DNA of 44,209 bases from JAJUFS01 sp964599565. GTDB taxonomy: Bacteria > Pseudomonadota > Gammaproteobacteria > Natronospirales > JAJUFS01. Position numbers and translations under genes: made by a program. Where the stretch lies: positions 1-44,209 of the forward strand of contig CAZRFE010000012.1 of the NCBI GenBank assembly GCA_964599565.1. Direction: 5' to 3'. Below the pieces are notes generated by a model. That model did not search any database, had not been told where the DNA came from, and worked only from the letters and a program-made list of their open reading frames with translations. Below are positions 17,238-25,405 of this stretch, piece by piece. Position 1 is the stretch's first letter. Each line of letters begins with the position of its first letter.

Positions 17238-17261
17238 CCACGCTCACGATGGAGCGTCGCC

Positions 17262-18527
17262 GTGAACGCAAGACCCGCATCCCGCCTCTTTCCACGCGGA
17301 CGGCTCGCCGTACTGCTGCATATCCGCGTGCTGGTCCTTGTACTCGCGACGCTCGCCGCGGGCATCAGCGCGCTTACCGGGCAGGTCCGCTCCGCGGCGC
17401 TTCCCGCAGGCATCGTGCTTGCGCTCGCCGTTGCCACGCTCGCCCTGTGGCTGCGCACCCGCCGTGACGATGAAGGCATTCCGCTCGAGGCATTCCTGCA
17501 CCTTTGCATCGATGTCTTTCTCGTTGTCGCCTGGCTCGCGCTGACGGGCGCCGCCGCCAACCCGTTCGTGTTCCTGCTGATCGTGCCGGTCGCGCTCGCA
17601 GCGGCAATGCTGCCGCCGGCGCTGGCGGCGGCAACCATGCTTCTTTCCGTCGCCGGTTATACATCGCTGCTGTTTCTTCCCGCCGGCATGGAATCGATGC
17701 TCGCGCTGCACGGCAACCATGCAATGGCCGGCAACGTCCGCGGACAGGATTTCGCGCACCACCTGTGGGGCATGTGGGTTGCGTTCATCGTGACCACGCT
17801 CTTTGTCGGCGCGTTCGTCTACTGGATCGCGCTGAACCTGCACCGCCGGCAGGCCGTGCTCAACGCGCTGGAAAGACGCCAGTTGCTGGAGCAGAAGATC
17901 GTCGCGCTTGCCACGCTTTCCGCCAGCACCGCGCACCAGCTCGGCACGCCGCTGTCGGTCATTCGCGTTGCCGCCGGCGATCTGCTGAAGGATGATCGCG
18001 CCGCACTGTTCCATGAACCGCTCGCGCGGATATCCGAACAGGCGAAGGCCTGCACGCGCATCCTGCGGCAGCTCAGCCGCGTTGCGCAGAATGTCGATGA
18101 GGACAACGAGCAGCCCGTCGCGCTTGCCCAACTGCTCACGGAGATTGCAGCGGAACTGCGCGTGCTGCGTCCTGAAACGGCGCCTGCCATCGTGATCGAC
18201 GCCGCCGAACGCCAGCGCAGGGTCACGGTCGATGGCGCGCTGCGGCTCGCGTTCATGGCGTTGCTGGACAACGCCGCGAAGGCATCGCCGCACGATGTCC
18301 GCGTGGAGGCGGGACGCGACGGCAACGCACTGGACATCCAGGTGCTTGATCGCGGTCCCGGCATGCATGCCGGCACAAGCGAAGGGAGAGGCATGGGCAT
18401 CGGCATCGTGCTTGCGCGTGCGGCACTGCAGCGTGTGAATGGCAGCCTCGAGTATCAAGACCGCGCCGGCGGCGGCACGATCGCGCGCGTGACGATTCCA
18501 TTGACCGAAATTTCCGAGGACGACTGA
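17262..18527 (+). CDS. RegB/PrrB/RoxS-type redox sensor histidine kinase
   Basis: A 421-residue membrane kinase with about six TM helices (residues 15-190). Residues 96-102 (GAAANPF) correspond to the quinone-binding GGxxNPF loop of RegB, with the second Gly replaced by Ala. The H-box is STAHQLGTPLSVI with His225; Cys264 in EQAKACTRIL sits where RegB has its redox-active Cys265. The HATPase domain follows (LLDNAAKASP, DRGPGM, GMGIGIVLA). RegB-type kinases read the quinone pool or oxygen state. The start is GTG at 17262 with GGAG 9 nt upstream. The stop overlaps the regulator start by one base (TGATG), so kinase and regulator are coupled. Confidence 0.9.
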   Translation: MNARPASRLFPRGRLAVLLHIRVLVLVLATLAAGISALTGQVRSAALPAGIVLALAVATLALWLRTRRDDEGIPLEAFLHLCIDVFLVVAWLALTGAAANPFVFLLIVPVALAAAMLPPALAAATMLLSVAGYTSLLFLPAGMESMLALHGNHAMAGNVRGQDFAHHLWGMWVAFIVTTLFVGAFVYWIALNLHRRQAVLNALERRQLLEQKIVALATLSASTAHQLGTPLSVIRVAAGDLLKDDRAALFHEPLARISEQAKACTRILRQLSRVAQNVDEDNEQPVALAQLLTEIAAELRVLRPETAPAIVIDAAERQRRVTVDGALRLAFMALLDNAAKASPHDVRVEAGRDGNALDIQVLDRGPGMHAGTSEGRGMGIGIVLARAALQRVNGSLEYQDRAGGGTIARVTIPLTEISEDD

Positions 18528-19054
18528 TGCCGCACCGGGTGTTGATTGTCGATGACGACGAAACCTTTCGCGACACGCTTGCCGCATCGTTCCGGCAACG
18601 CGGCTGGGAAGCGCTCGCCGCCGCGAACCTGGACGAGGCGGAAGCGCTGCTGGCGCTGGAGCCGGACCATGCGGTGATCGACCTGCGGCTTGAAACGGAA
18701 AGCGGTCTCGCCCTGCTGCCCCGCCTGCGCGATGCCTTGCCTGATGCGCGCATCGTCGTACTGACGGGCTATGCAAGCATTCCGATGGCCGTGGAAGCCA
18801 TCAAGCTCGGCGCGACGAACTTCCTGACAAAGCCGGTGGACACCGATGAAATCCTCGCGGCGTTCAACCACGTGCCAGGCAATGCACAGGCCGCGGAAGC
18901 GATGGAACCGATGTCGGTCCGCAGGCTCACCTGGGAGCACGTGCAGCGCGTGCTGAACGACAACAACGGCAACATCTCCGCCACCGCGCGCGCGCTCGGC
19001 ATGCACCGGCGCACGCTGCAGCGTTTCCTTGTGAAGAAACCCGCCAGGCGGTAG
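18527..19054 (+). CDS. RegA/PrrA/RoxR-type response regulator
   Basis: A 175-residue regulator, the usual short length of RegA orthologues. The receiver has LIVDDDE, phospho-acceptor Asp52 in AVIDLRL, LTGYASI and the Lys in LTKPVD. The C-terminal Fis-type helix-turn-helix is almost invariant in this family: WEHVQRVLNDNNGNISATAR then ALGMHRRTLQRFL. RegA homologues control respiration, redox and energy genes. It probably controls its own operon and may act at the palindrome at 17186-17202. The MCE operon starts 115 nt downstream on the same strand. Confidence 0.92.
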   Translation: MPHRVLIVDDDETFRDTLAASFRQRGWEALAAANLDEAEALLALEPDHAVIDLRLETESGLALLPRLRDALPDARIVVLTGYASIPMAVEAIKLGATNFLTKPVDTDEILAAFNHVPGNAQAAEAMEPMSVRRLTWEHVQRVLNDNNGNISATARALGMHRRTLQRFLVKKPARR

Positions 19055-19169
19055 CCGCACGCACGAAACACGCGCGACATAATCACGCACTCGCCACCTT
19101 TGCATTATCCGCCCCATTGACCCTCTCGCCGCTTCCGTAGTTACTTGAAAAGCAACGGCAGGAGCGCGC

Positions 19170-19973
19170 GTGGCGAGCAGCACGGCAATACGAAGATCGG
19201 TGTTCGGCTGGACGGGACGCTTTGCGTTCCGCCTCGTCATCTATCCTGTCGATCTCCTGCTTTTCATCTTCCATGTACTGCGCGACTGGGTGCGGCATGG
19301 ACACATGCGCGATCCGGTGATGCGGCGAAACGTCGTCGTGCAGATACTCCAGTCTGGCGGCGACCCGCTGCCCGCCGTGCTTCTGCTGGGTGTTGTCGTC
19401 GGTTTCACGTTCGCGCTGCCGCTTGTCATGCTTCTGCCGCAGATGGCGGAATCCGAACTCGCGCCGCTGCTCATGCAGGTCATCGGTCTTGAACTGAGTT
19501 CCCTGCTGACCGCCGTCGTGCTCATCGGCCGCAGCGGGCGCGCGATGGCCATCGAACTTGCGAACATGAAACTGCACGGCGAGGCGCGCGGACTTGAACG
19601 CCTCGGCATCAACCTGAACGATTTCTTCACCGCGCCGCGATTGATCGGCGCGGCGGCGGCGCAGCTGATACTCGCAACATATTTCACCGCCGCCGCGCTG
19701 TTCGGCGGCATGTTGCTTGCGAGTTTCATCAAGCAGGGCAAGGCGGCGAGCCTCGCGCTCGCAACCCTGTCCGCCGTCGAAACCGGCGACCTTCTCATCT
19801 TCATTGCGAAGAACCTCGCATTCGGCTTCATCATCGCCGGTGCGGCCTGCTACAGCGCGCTGCGCGTGCGAATCGCCGCAACCGAAGTGCCGGAACGTGC
19901 GCAGGAAGCGGCAACGAACGCACTGCTCCTCGTGTTCATCGTCAACGGTCTTGTTACCGCGCTGACGACATGA
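19170..19973 (+). CDS. MlaE-family ABC permease (MCE system)
   Basis: A 267-residue inner-membrane permease of the MlaE/YrbE family, which moves phospholipids with MCE (MlaD-like) proteins. It shows the family pattern: an N-terminal amphipathic region, then SGGDPLPAVLLLGVVVGF, the Glu/Leu-rich loop IGLELSSLLTAVVLIGRSGRA, and LGINLNDFFTAPRLIG, with about five TM segments. The GTG at 19170 has AGGAG 5 nt upstream. It overlaps the next gene by four bases (ATGA). The motif that contacts the ATPase (the EL..L..VVL.GR region) is kept although the ATPase encoded next to it is degenerate. Confidence 0.87.
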   Translation: MASSTAIRRSVFGWTGRFAFRLVIYPVDLLLFIFHVLRDWVRHGHMRDPVMRRNVVVQILQSGGDPLPAVLLLGVVVGFTFALPLVMLLPQMAESELAPLLMQVIGLELSSLLTAVVLIGRSGRAMAIELANMKLHGEARGLERLGINLNDFFTAPRLIGAAAAQLILATYFTAAALFGGMLLASFIKQGKAASLALATLSAVETGDLLIFIAKNLAFGFIIAGAACYSALRVRIAATEVPERAQEAATNALLLVFIVNGLVTALTT

Positions 19974-20734
19974 ACGCCATACCGCACGCACCGCTTCGCA
20001 CCGAAAGGCTTCGCGTGCATGCAGCGCGCGGCGAGCCGCTGGACCTTCGCTGCGAAGGCGGCAGCGTCACCGTGATCACCGGCGCATCCGCGCACGAGAC
20101 GAGCGCGTGGCTGGAAACGCTTGCGCTGCTGCGCGCACCTTGCGAAGGCCGCGTGCACCTTCTTGACTGCAGCGGCGGTGAAGATGAACGTGCGCGCATC
20201 GCGCTGCGCAGGCGCGTGGGTTACGCCGATGTGAACTCGCCGCTGGTGTCATCCATGAACGTGCGCATGAACGTGATGCTGCCGCTGCTCTACCATCATT
20301 CTGCGCGGCATGACGATGCACGGCAGGCGGCCGATCGCGCGCTCGAGCATTTCGATTACGACGCGCGACGCGATGCCGCGCCGGCGCGCCTCTCGGCGCT
20401 GAACAGCCTGCGCGCACTGCTCGCACGCGCCATCGCGCTTGACCCTGCGATCGTGTTCATCGACGAGCCGTTCCGGATTTCCGTCGCCGCCTCCTGGTCT
20501 GCGATCGGCGCGCAGATCGAATCGCTCGCGCGCGAAGACGGCCGCACCGTCCTCGTGGCCACGCGGAATCTTTCCTTCGCCGCGGCGTCGGCGGACCAGG
20601 TTGTTTTCATCGAGCATGGATGCGCCGGCGCGTATGCAGGCTGGCACGCATTCGCGCAGGCCGAAAGACCCGCGGCGTTCATCGCCGCGCTGCCGTTTGC
20701 ATCAACAGCGCCGGAGCACGTTCATGACGCGTGA
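19970..20734 (+). CDS. Degenerate MlaF-like ABC ATPase subunit (probable pseudo-ATPase)
   Basis: A 254-residue protein with the overall layout of MlaF ATPases, but most catalytic motifs are lost. Where GxxGxGK(S/T) is expected it reads GASAHETS, so the Walker A Lys and two Gly are missing. The Q-loop region reads VGYADVNSPLVSSMNV without the Gln. The LSGGQ signature is LSALNSLRALLARAI. The switch His is replaced (VLVATRNLSF). Only the Walker B region (AIVFIDEP) is intact. The frame is open and overlaps both neighbours (4 nt upstream, 11 nt downstream), so this is a maintained gene, not a random pseudogene. It may be a structural or regulatory partner. A partner ATPase is not seen in the window. 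Confidence 0.8.
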   Translation: MNAIPHAPLRTERLRVHAARGEPLDLRCEGGSVTVITGASAHETSAWLETLALLRAPCEGRVHLLDCSGGEDERARIALRRRVGYADVNSPLVSSMNVRMNVMLPLLYHHSARHDDARQAADRALEHFDYDARRDAAPARLSALNSLRALLARAIALDPAIVFIDEPFRISVAASWSAIGAQIESLAREDGRTVLVATRNLSFAAASADQVVFIEHGCAGAYAGWHAFAQAERPAAFIAALPFASTAPEHVHDA

Positions 20735-21728
20735 CGGCGAGCCGGAGCAGGCCGATGGCCTGGACTACAGCGCACGCGAACGGCTCGCCGGTGCGTTCGT
20801 GCTCGTCGCCGCACTGATGCTGATCGGCGCGCTTGCCTTCAGCGGCCAGATTGCGTTCATGCTCGCCGATACCTTCATGCTGACCGCGGAGGTTTCCTCC
20901 GCCGAGGACATCACCACCGATGCGGCGGTGAAATATGCCGGCATCGAGATCGGCAAGGTGACGGATGTCGAGATGACATCCGGGCAGAAGATTCTCGTCA
21001 CGCTCAGGATTCGCGAGAAGCACCACGAACTCGTGCGCGCCGATTCCATCGCAACGCTGAACCGTCTCGCGATTCTCGGCGACACGACGATCGAGATCAC
21101 GCGCGGTGATCCGGATAAACCGCCGATCGCCGACGGCGAACGCATCCGCGTGGAAGAAACACCGACGCTGGACGAGCTGCTGTCGCGTTTCGTGCCGGTC
21201 GTGGATGACGTGGTTGCCACCGCGGATCATGCACGCGCGGTTGTCGAATCCATCGAGCCGCAATCCATCTCCGGCATCATGCAGGACGTGGAATCCGCGG
21301 TGGCGGACATGCGCGCACTGACGGCGGATCTCCGGAGCGGCACAGGCACCGTCGGGCGCCTGCTGCACGACGAACAACTCGCGGCGGATGTCGCCGCGAA
21401 TGTCGCGCAGCTTCAAAACGTGCTCGCGCTCACGGAAGCGCGGTTGCGCGACCTTGAGCCCGTGCTCGTCAACACCGCGGCAGGCACTGATGAATTCGCG
21501 GAACTGCTGGACGAAACCACGAGACTCGTGGACCAGGTCAGCGGCGCGGTCGAAACGCTGGAGTCGCAGCAGGGACACGCGATCTCCGGCGTGCTGATGG
21601 AAGCGCGCAACGCGCTGGATGAGGCGGAGAAGACATTGCGCGCGATTCGAAACACCTGGCCGTTCTCCACGAACGCACCCATCGAGCAGCCGGTGCAGGC
21701 GCTGCCGCCGCAACCGCCGACGGAATGA
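20724..21728 (+). CDS. MlaD-like MCE-domain protein
   Basis: A 334-residue membrane-anchored periplasmic protein. After a cytoplasmic start there is one TM helix (about residues 21-43), then an MCE domain with the family pattern LTAEVSSAEDITTDAAVKYA and GIEIGKVTDVEM, RADSIATLNRLAILGDTTIEI. Residues 150-310 are predicted helical, as in MCE proteins that form a tunnel. The ATG at 20724 has GGAG 9 nt upstream and overlaps the ATPase-like gene by 11 nt. It would carry hydrophobic lipids between the permease and an outer acceptor. There is no MlaC-type carrier gene beside it. Confidence 0.85.
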   Translation: MTRDGEPEQADGLDYSARERLAGAFVLVAALMLIGALAFSGQIAFMLADTFMLTAEVSSAEDITTDAAVKYAGIEIGKVTDVEMTSGQKILVTLRIREKHHELVRADSIATLNRLAILGDTTIEITRGDPDKPPIADGERIRVEETPTLDELLSRFVPVVDDVVATADHARAVVESIEPQSISGIMQDVESAVADMRALTADLRSGTGTVGRLLHDEQLAADVAANVAQLQNVLALTEARLRDLEPVLVNTAAGTDEFAELLDETTRLVDQVSGAVETLESQQGHAISGVLMEARNALDEAEKTLRAIRNTWPFSTNAPIEQPVQALPPQPPTE

Positions 21729-22639
21729 ACATGCACAAGGTTCCCGCATTCGTTCTCGCGTTGACCCTTTGCGCCTGCGGCGGTTCGCCGCCGCCAAAGC
21801 CCGTTCCGGAAGCGCGCGAGAATGCACGGGACGTTCATGAAACCGGCATCGATTCCTTCCGTGAAGGCAGGTATCACGATGCGCTTGCGAACTTCGAGCT
21901 TGCCGGGCGGCTGTTCACGAGCATCGATGATCCGCGCGGCGTCGCGGTCGCCGCGATCAGCGCCGCGGAAACGCATCTGCTGATGGGCGATGCCGATGCG
22001 GCGCGCGCATCTTCAGCGCGCGCTGCGGACGCACTCGCCGTCATGCACGACGAGACGCTTTCGGAGCGCGTGCAGCTCGTCGCGGCGCGCGTTGACGCCG
22101 ACGCAACAGCATCACGCAGGACGCTGGAAGACTTGCGCGGCTCGGTGAATCCATCCATTGCAGCGCAGGCGAAACTGCTGCTGTGCGAACGCGATATCGA
22201 GGCAGGCGATGCCGGCTGTCTTGCCGGTCTCGCCGCGCAGGACGAACTCACCGCCGCGCGCATCGATCAGCTGCAGGCGAAGGCCGCACGCGCGCGTGGC
22301 GAAGACGAAGCGGCGAAGAGGCATCTTGATCGCGCGCTGATGCGTTACCGCGCGCTCGCCTTTCGCCCGGGCATCGCAGCGGTGCACGAGACGCTCGCCG
22401 CGATCGCCGCGAAAGGCGGTGAACGCGCGGTCGCAGAACGTCACCTGCAGCGCGCGCTCTATCTTCGCTTCTGGATACAGGACCGGACGGGTTCCGCGGA
22501 TCTGCTGGAGCAGCTCGCGGACGTCACGGGCAACGAACAGTTGCGCAACAACTATCGCGGCTGGCGCGAGACGCTGCGCGATGCCAACGGCGATCCGGAC
22601 TGGAGCGCGATGATGCAGGAAATATTCAGTTCAGAGTGA
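21725..22639 (+). CDS. TPR-like lipoprotein of the MCE operon
   Basis: A 304-residue predicted lipoprotein: the N terminus MNMHKVPAFVLALTLCAC ends in a lipobox with Cys18, followed by a Pro-rich linker. The rest is helical with TPR-like pairs (GIDSFREGRYHDALANFELA, AAETHLLMGDADAARASSAR, HLDRALMRYRALAF). Last gene of the operon, overlapping the MCE gene by four bases (ATGA). Other MCE systems use an outer-membrane lipoprotein partner (PqiC, MlaA), so this may be the outer-membrane acceptor here, but it is not homologous to those as far as can be seen. The final 14 nt overlap the convergent marC gene. Confidence 0.72.
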   Translation: MNMHKVPAFVLALTLCACGGSPPPKPVPEARENARDVHETGIDSFREGRYHDALANFELAGRLFTSIDDPRGVAVAAISAAETHLLMGDADAARASSARAADALAVMHDETLSERVQLVAARVDADATASRRTLEDLRGSVNPSIAAQAKLLLCERDIEAGDAGCLAGLAAQDELTAARIDQLQAKAARARGEDEAAKRHLDRALMRYRALAFRPGIAAVHETLAAIAAKGGERAVAERHLQRALYLRFWIQDRTGSADLLEQLADVTGNEQLRNNYRGWRETLRDANGDPDWSAMMQEIFSSE

Positions 22640-23261
22640 CAAGCGCGGTGTGCACGCCGTCCACGACGAACTGCACGGCGAGCGCGGAGAGAATCACGCC
22701 GAGCAGGCGGTCGACCACGTTCGCGCCGGTCTCGCCAAGCAGCGCCATCAACCGGCTTGCAAGCGTCAGCGCGATGAACGCAAGCGCGAGCACGAAGGCG
22801 AGCATGCCGAGCAGGCTCCAGAACGCGAGCGTGTCGCCGCGCGTTTCGCTCACGTAAAGCAGCACCGTCGTCAGCGTGCCCGGACCTGCGAGCAGCGGAA
22901 ACGCGAGCGGGAACACCGAGATGTCTTCCTTGAACCGCGCTTCCTCCTGCTCGCGCACGGTTGTCGAGCGAAGACCGGACTGGCGCGCGAACACCATGTC
23001 GATGGCGACGAGGAACAGCAGCAGGCCGCCGGCGATCTTGAATGCGGGCACGCCGATGCCGAGCGCCTGCAGGAGCCAGTCGCCGGTGAACGCGAACAGG
23101 AAGAGTATTCCGGCGGCGAGCAAGATCGCCTTGACAGCCATGCGGCGCCGGTACACCGCGGATCCGCCGCGCGTCAGCGCACCGAAGATCGGCGCAAGAC
23201 CGATGGGATCGATGACGACAAACAGCACGACAAACAGGTTGATAAGACTTTCTAAACTCAT
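22626..23261 (-). CDS. MarC-family integral membrane protein
   Basis: A 211-residue protein with about six TM helices and the family features VVIDPIGLAPIF near the N terminus and PLAFPLLAGPGTLTTVLL in the middle, which form related halves. MarC proteins (formerly linked to antibiotic resistance) have no settled function; transport of amino acids or lipids has been suggested. The ATG at 23261 gives the normal length. Single gene, convergent with the MCE operon and divergent from the small acidic protein gene. Confidence 0.88.
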   Translation of the reverse strand: MSLESLINLFVVLFVVIDPIGLAPIFGALTRGGSAVYRRRMAVKAILLAAGILFLFAFTGDWLLQALGIGVPAFKIAGGLLLFLVAIDMVFARQSGLRSTTVREQEEARFKEDISVFPLAFPLLAGPGTLTTVLLYVSETRGDTLAFWSLLGMLAFVLALAFIALTLASRLMALLGETGANVVDRLLGVILSALAVQFVVDGVHTALVTLN

Positions 23262-23282
23262 TTCAGTTCATTACCTGATGGC

Positions 23283-23311
23283 TTGATCGACCGCCGCATG
23301 ACTTCTATAAC
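23283..23311 (+). promoter_or_regulatory. Probable sigma-70 promoter of the small acidic protein gene
   Basis: TTGATC (23283-23288), 17 nt, then TATAAC (23306-23311). Transcription would begin near 23318, about 70 nt before the ATG. Confidence 0.5.
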
Positions 23312-23389
23312 GTAAGTCTCACCATCGTCCCCGGATCTGCGTATGCGACCGCCGCATCATAGCAATCCGTCATCCAGAGGGGCAGCGCA

Positions 23390-23692
23390 ATGAACGATGT
23401 CGAACGGATCCTTCCCTTCATCGGCTCCTGGTACAAGGACGACACGGGCGCGGTTTTCGAGGTCGTCACGCTGGACGACGATGATCGCACCGTCGGCATC
23501 CAGCACTTCGACGGCACGGTCGAGGAGCTGGATCTCGACACCTGGTGGGACATGCCGCTCGAGGTGATCGAACCGCCGGAAGACTGGTCCGGCTCGCTCG
23601 ACATGGAACGCGAGGACTACGGCGTCGATCTCGGCGAGATTCCTGCCGAGGAATGGGGCACGGCGCTGGAATTCATCGAACGCGCGAAGTGA
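23390..23692 (+). CDS. Small acidic cytoplasmic protein (DUF6763-like)
   Basis: A 100-residue, strongly acidic protein with no signal peptide or TM segment. The first half looks like a small beta barrel (IGSWYKDDTGAVFEVVTLDD, VGIQHFDGTVEELDLDTWW), the second half is Glu/Asp/Trp rich. It resembles DUF6763-type proteins known mainly from gammaproteobacteria, recalled rather than searched. No function is known. It converges with the Rieske gene, whose stop is one base beyond. Confidence 0.65.
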   Translation: MNDVERILPFIGSWYKDDTGAVFEVVTLDDDDRTVGIQHFDGTVEELDLDTWWDMPLEVIEPPEDWSGSLDMEREDYGVDLGEIPAEEWGTALEFIERAK

Positions 23693-23693
23693 T

Positions 23694-24041
23694 TCACTGC
23701 GGACCGCGCACCGTCACCGTTCCGTCTTCCACCCGCGTCTCGAGGCTTCGCAGGAACTGACCCTTGCACGGACCCGCCGTGCAGAATCCCGTCTCGATCT
23801 CGAACACCGCACCGTGCACGCCGCACATGATCTGGTTGCCTGCGCGCGTGAGGAAACGGTCCGGCGCCCAGTTCAGCATTGCGCCGGTGTGCGGGCAGCT
23901 GTTCGCGTACGCGAACACCGCATCGCCCCTGCGCACCACGAATCCATACCACGCCTCGCCACGGCTGTTCGCGATCTCGAATTCCTTCGCACCGGGATCC
24001 GCGATGTCAGCGAGCGGACAGATTTCAAACGTGCGCGTCAT
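23694..24041 (-). CDS. Small Rieske [2Fe-2S] protein
   Basis: A 115-residue soluble protein with both Rieske ligand pairs: CPH in NSCPHTGAML and CxxH in MCGVHGAVFE, followed by the usual GxC (ETGFCTAGPC). It is like the NirD/ferredoxin subunits of oxygenases, but no oxygenase gene is nearby, so its electron partner is unknown. The ATG at 24041 overlaps the AmpG stop by four bases (ATGA), giving an xthA-ampG-Rieske operon. Confidence 0.88.
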   Translation of the reverse strand: MTRTFEICPLADIADPGAKEFEIANSRGEAWYGFVVRRGDAVFAYANSCPHTGAMLNWAPDRFLTRAGNQIMCGVHGAVFEIETGFCTAGPCKGQFLRSLETRVEDGTVTVRGPQ

Positions 24042-25405
24042 GCCGCCGCCCGCTGCCGTTCCGCTTCCGGCGAAAAACCGGTTTTCATCAGGTACAGGAC
24101 CAGCAGCACCGCGGGAATGCCGCTCGCCGCGGCAACGATGAAGAATTCCGTGTAGCTGAACGCCTCGACCAGCGTTCCCGAGAATATCCCCGCGATCTTG
24201 CCGGGAATCTTCATCAGCGAACTGAACAGCGCGTACTGCGTCGCGGTGTACGCGGTGCTTGTCAGGCTCGACATGAACGCGATGAACACGACGTTCGCAA
24301 GCCCGCCGCTCAGGTTGTCCGCCATGATCACGATGACGAGCCGCCAGTTGTCCGCGCTGCCGGATGCGGCGAGCCACGCGAAACTGAGATTCGTGAACGC
24401 AAGCAGCGCCGCGCCGAGCAGAAGCACGGGCATGACGCCGTAACGCACGACGAGCACACCGCCGAGTCCTGCGCCGAGCAGCGTGACGGCGAGACCGAAC
24501 ACCTTCGCGATGTTCGCGATCTCCACCTTGCTGTAGCCGATGTGAATGTAGAACGGCCCCGCCATCACGCCGAGCAGGTAATCGCTCATCAGGTAGACCG
24601 ACACGAGCGCGAGCAGCACGAATGCGCGCGCGCCGTTGCGCGCGAAGAACTCCGCGAACGGACCTGCGACCGCGCTTGCGAACCACGCCTGCAGGCGCCG
24701 CCACAGCGACGGCGATGCAGGATCGGCGTGCAACGCGGCGTGCATGCGGCTTTCCAGTTCGCGCACGAGCGGCGACATGTGCCGCTCGGGTTCGGCGATG
24801 AGCAGCGTCGTCACGATTCCGACGATCATGCACGCGGCCATTGCAAGGTATGCGGCCGGCCACGACAGGAACTGCGCGACATACAGCGCGCCTGCGACGG
24901 ATGCGATCATCGCGATGCGATAGCCATAGATGTAGGACGCCGCCATCGCCGCCTGGCGGTCCGGATCGACGGCTTCGATGCGGTAGGCATCGATCGCAAT
25001 ATCCTGCGTCGCGGAGAAGAACGCGACGAGTACCGCGGCGATGGCGAGCTGCATCAGCTGCGCCTGCGGTTCCGAGAGCGCCATCAGCGCAAGCCCTGCC
25101 GCAACCATCAGCTGCGCGAACAGCATCCAGCTCCGCCGCTGACCGAGAAGCCGCGTCAGCAACGGCAGTCGCAGGCGATCCACCACCGGCGCCCAGGTGA
25201 ACTTGAATGCATACGCAAGGCCGACCGCGCTCAGGAAGCCGATCGTCTGCGGATCGACACCTGCATCCGCAAGCCAGGTCAGGAACGTGAAGAACACGAG
25301 CGGCAGCGGCAGCCCGGATGAAAATCCGAGGAACAGCATGCTGACGACGCGGCGATGCAGGTAGACGCCGAGCGACTCGCGCCAGTTGTGCGTCGCGGCG
25401 TTCAG
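24038..25405 (-). CDS. ampG: AmpG-family muropeptide permease with a probable CTG start
   Basis: AmpG imports anhydro-muropeptides for cell-wall recycling. The protein (about 455 residues) is a 12-14 TM MFS member with family motifs: MLFLGFSSGLPLPLV near the start, FKFTWAPVVDR, FFSATQDIAIDAYRIE, NLSGGLANVVFIAFMSSL. The region that aligns with AmpG starts (NWRESLGVYLHRRVV) lies upstream of the first ATG (25339) and contains no ATG, GTG or TTG. The CTG at 25403-25405 fits: it has GAGGA about 6 nt upstream and overlaps the xthA stop as CTGA. The family assignment is firm; the start codon is inference. Confidence 0.88.
   Translation of the reverse strand: MNAATHNWRESLGVYLHRRVVSMLFLGFSSGLPLPLVFFTFLTWLADAGVDPQTIGFLSAVGLAYAFKFTWAPVVDRLRLPLLTRLLGQRRSWMLFAQLMVAAGLALMALSEPQAQLMQLAIAAVLVAFFSATQDIAIDAYRIEAVDPDRQAAMAASYIYGYRIAMIASVAGALYVAQFLSWPAAYLAMAACMIVGIVTTLLIAEPERHMSPLVRELESRMHAALHADPASPSLWRRLQAWFASAVAGPFAEFFARNGARAFVLLALVSVYLMSDYLLGVMAGPFYIHIGYSKVEIANIAKVFGLAVTLLGAGLGGVLVVRYGVMPVLLLGAALLAFTNLSFAWLAASGSADNWRLVIVIMADNLSGGLANVVFIAFMSSLTSTAYTATQYALFSSLMKIPGKIAGIFSGTLVEAFSYTEFFIVAAASGIPAVLLVLYLMKTGFSPEAERQRAAA

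Noticed and set aside
17125..17261. Fur box before the iron-uptake operon
   Set aside because: No 19-bp GATAAT-type repeat is visible; the only strong symmetric elements are the two palindromes described.
16003..17295. PepSY gene as a pseudogene broken by the N-run
   Set aside because: The 55-bp duplicated flanks show the break is an assembly artefact; the merged frame is complete.
17244..18776. A 510-residue minus-strand open frame opposite the RegBA-like genes
   Set aside because: Mirror of the kinase frame; no domain and no ribosome site.
19055..19169. Promoter for the MCE operon (TTGACC at 19117-19122)
   Set aside because: No acceptable -10 hexamer at the right distance, so read-through from the regulator gene remains as likely.
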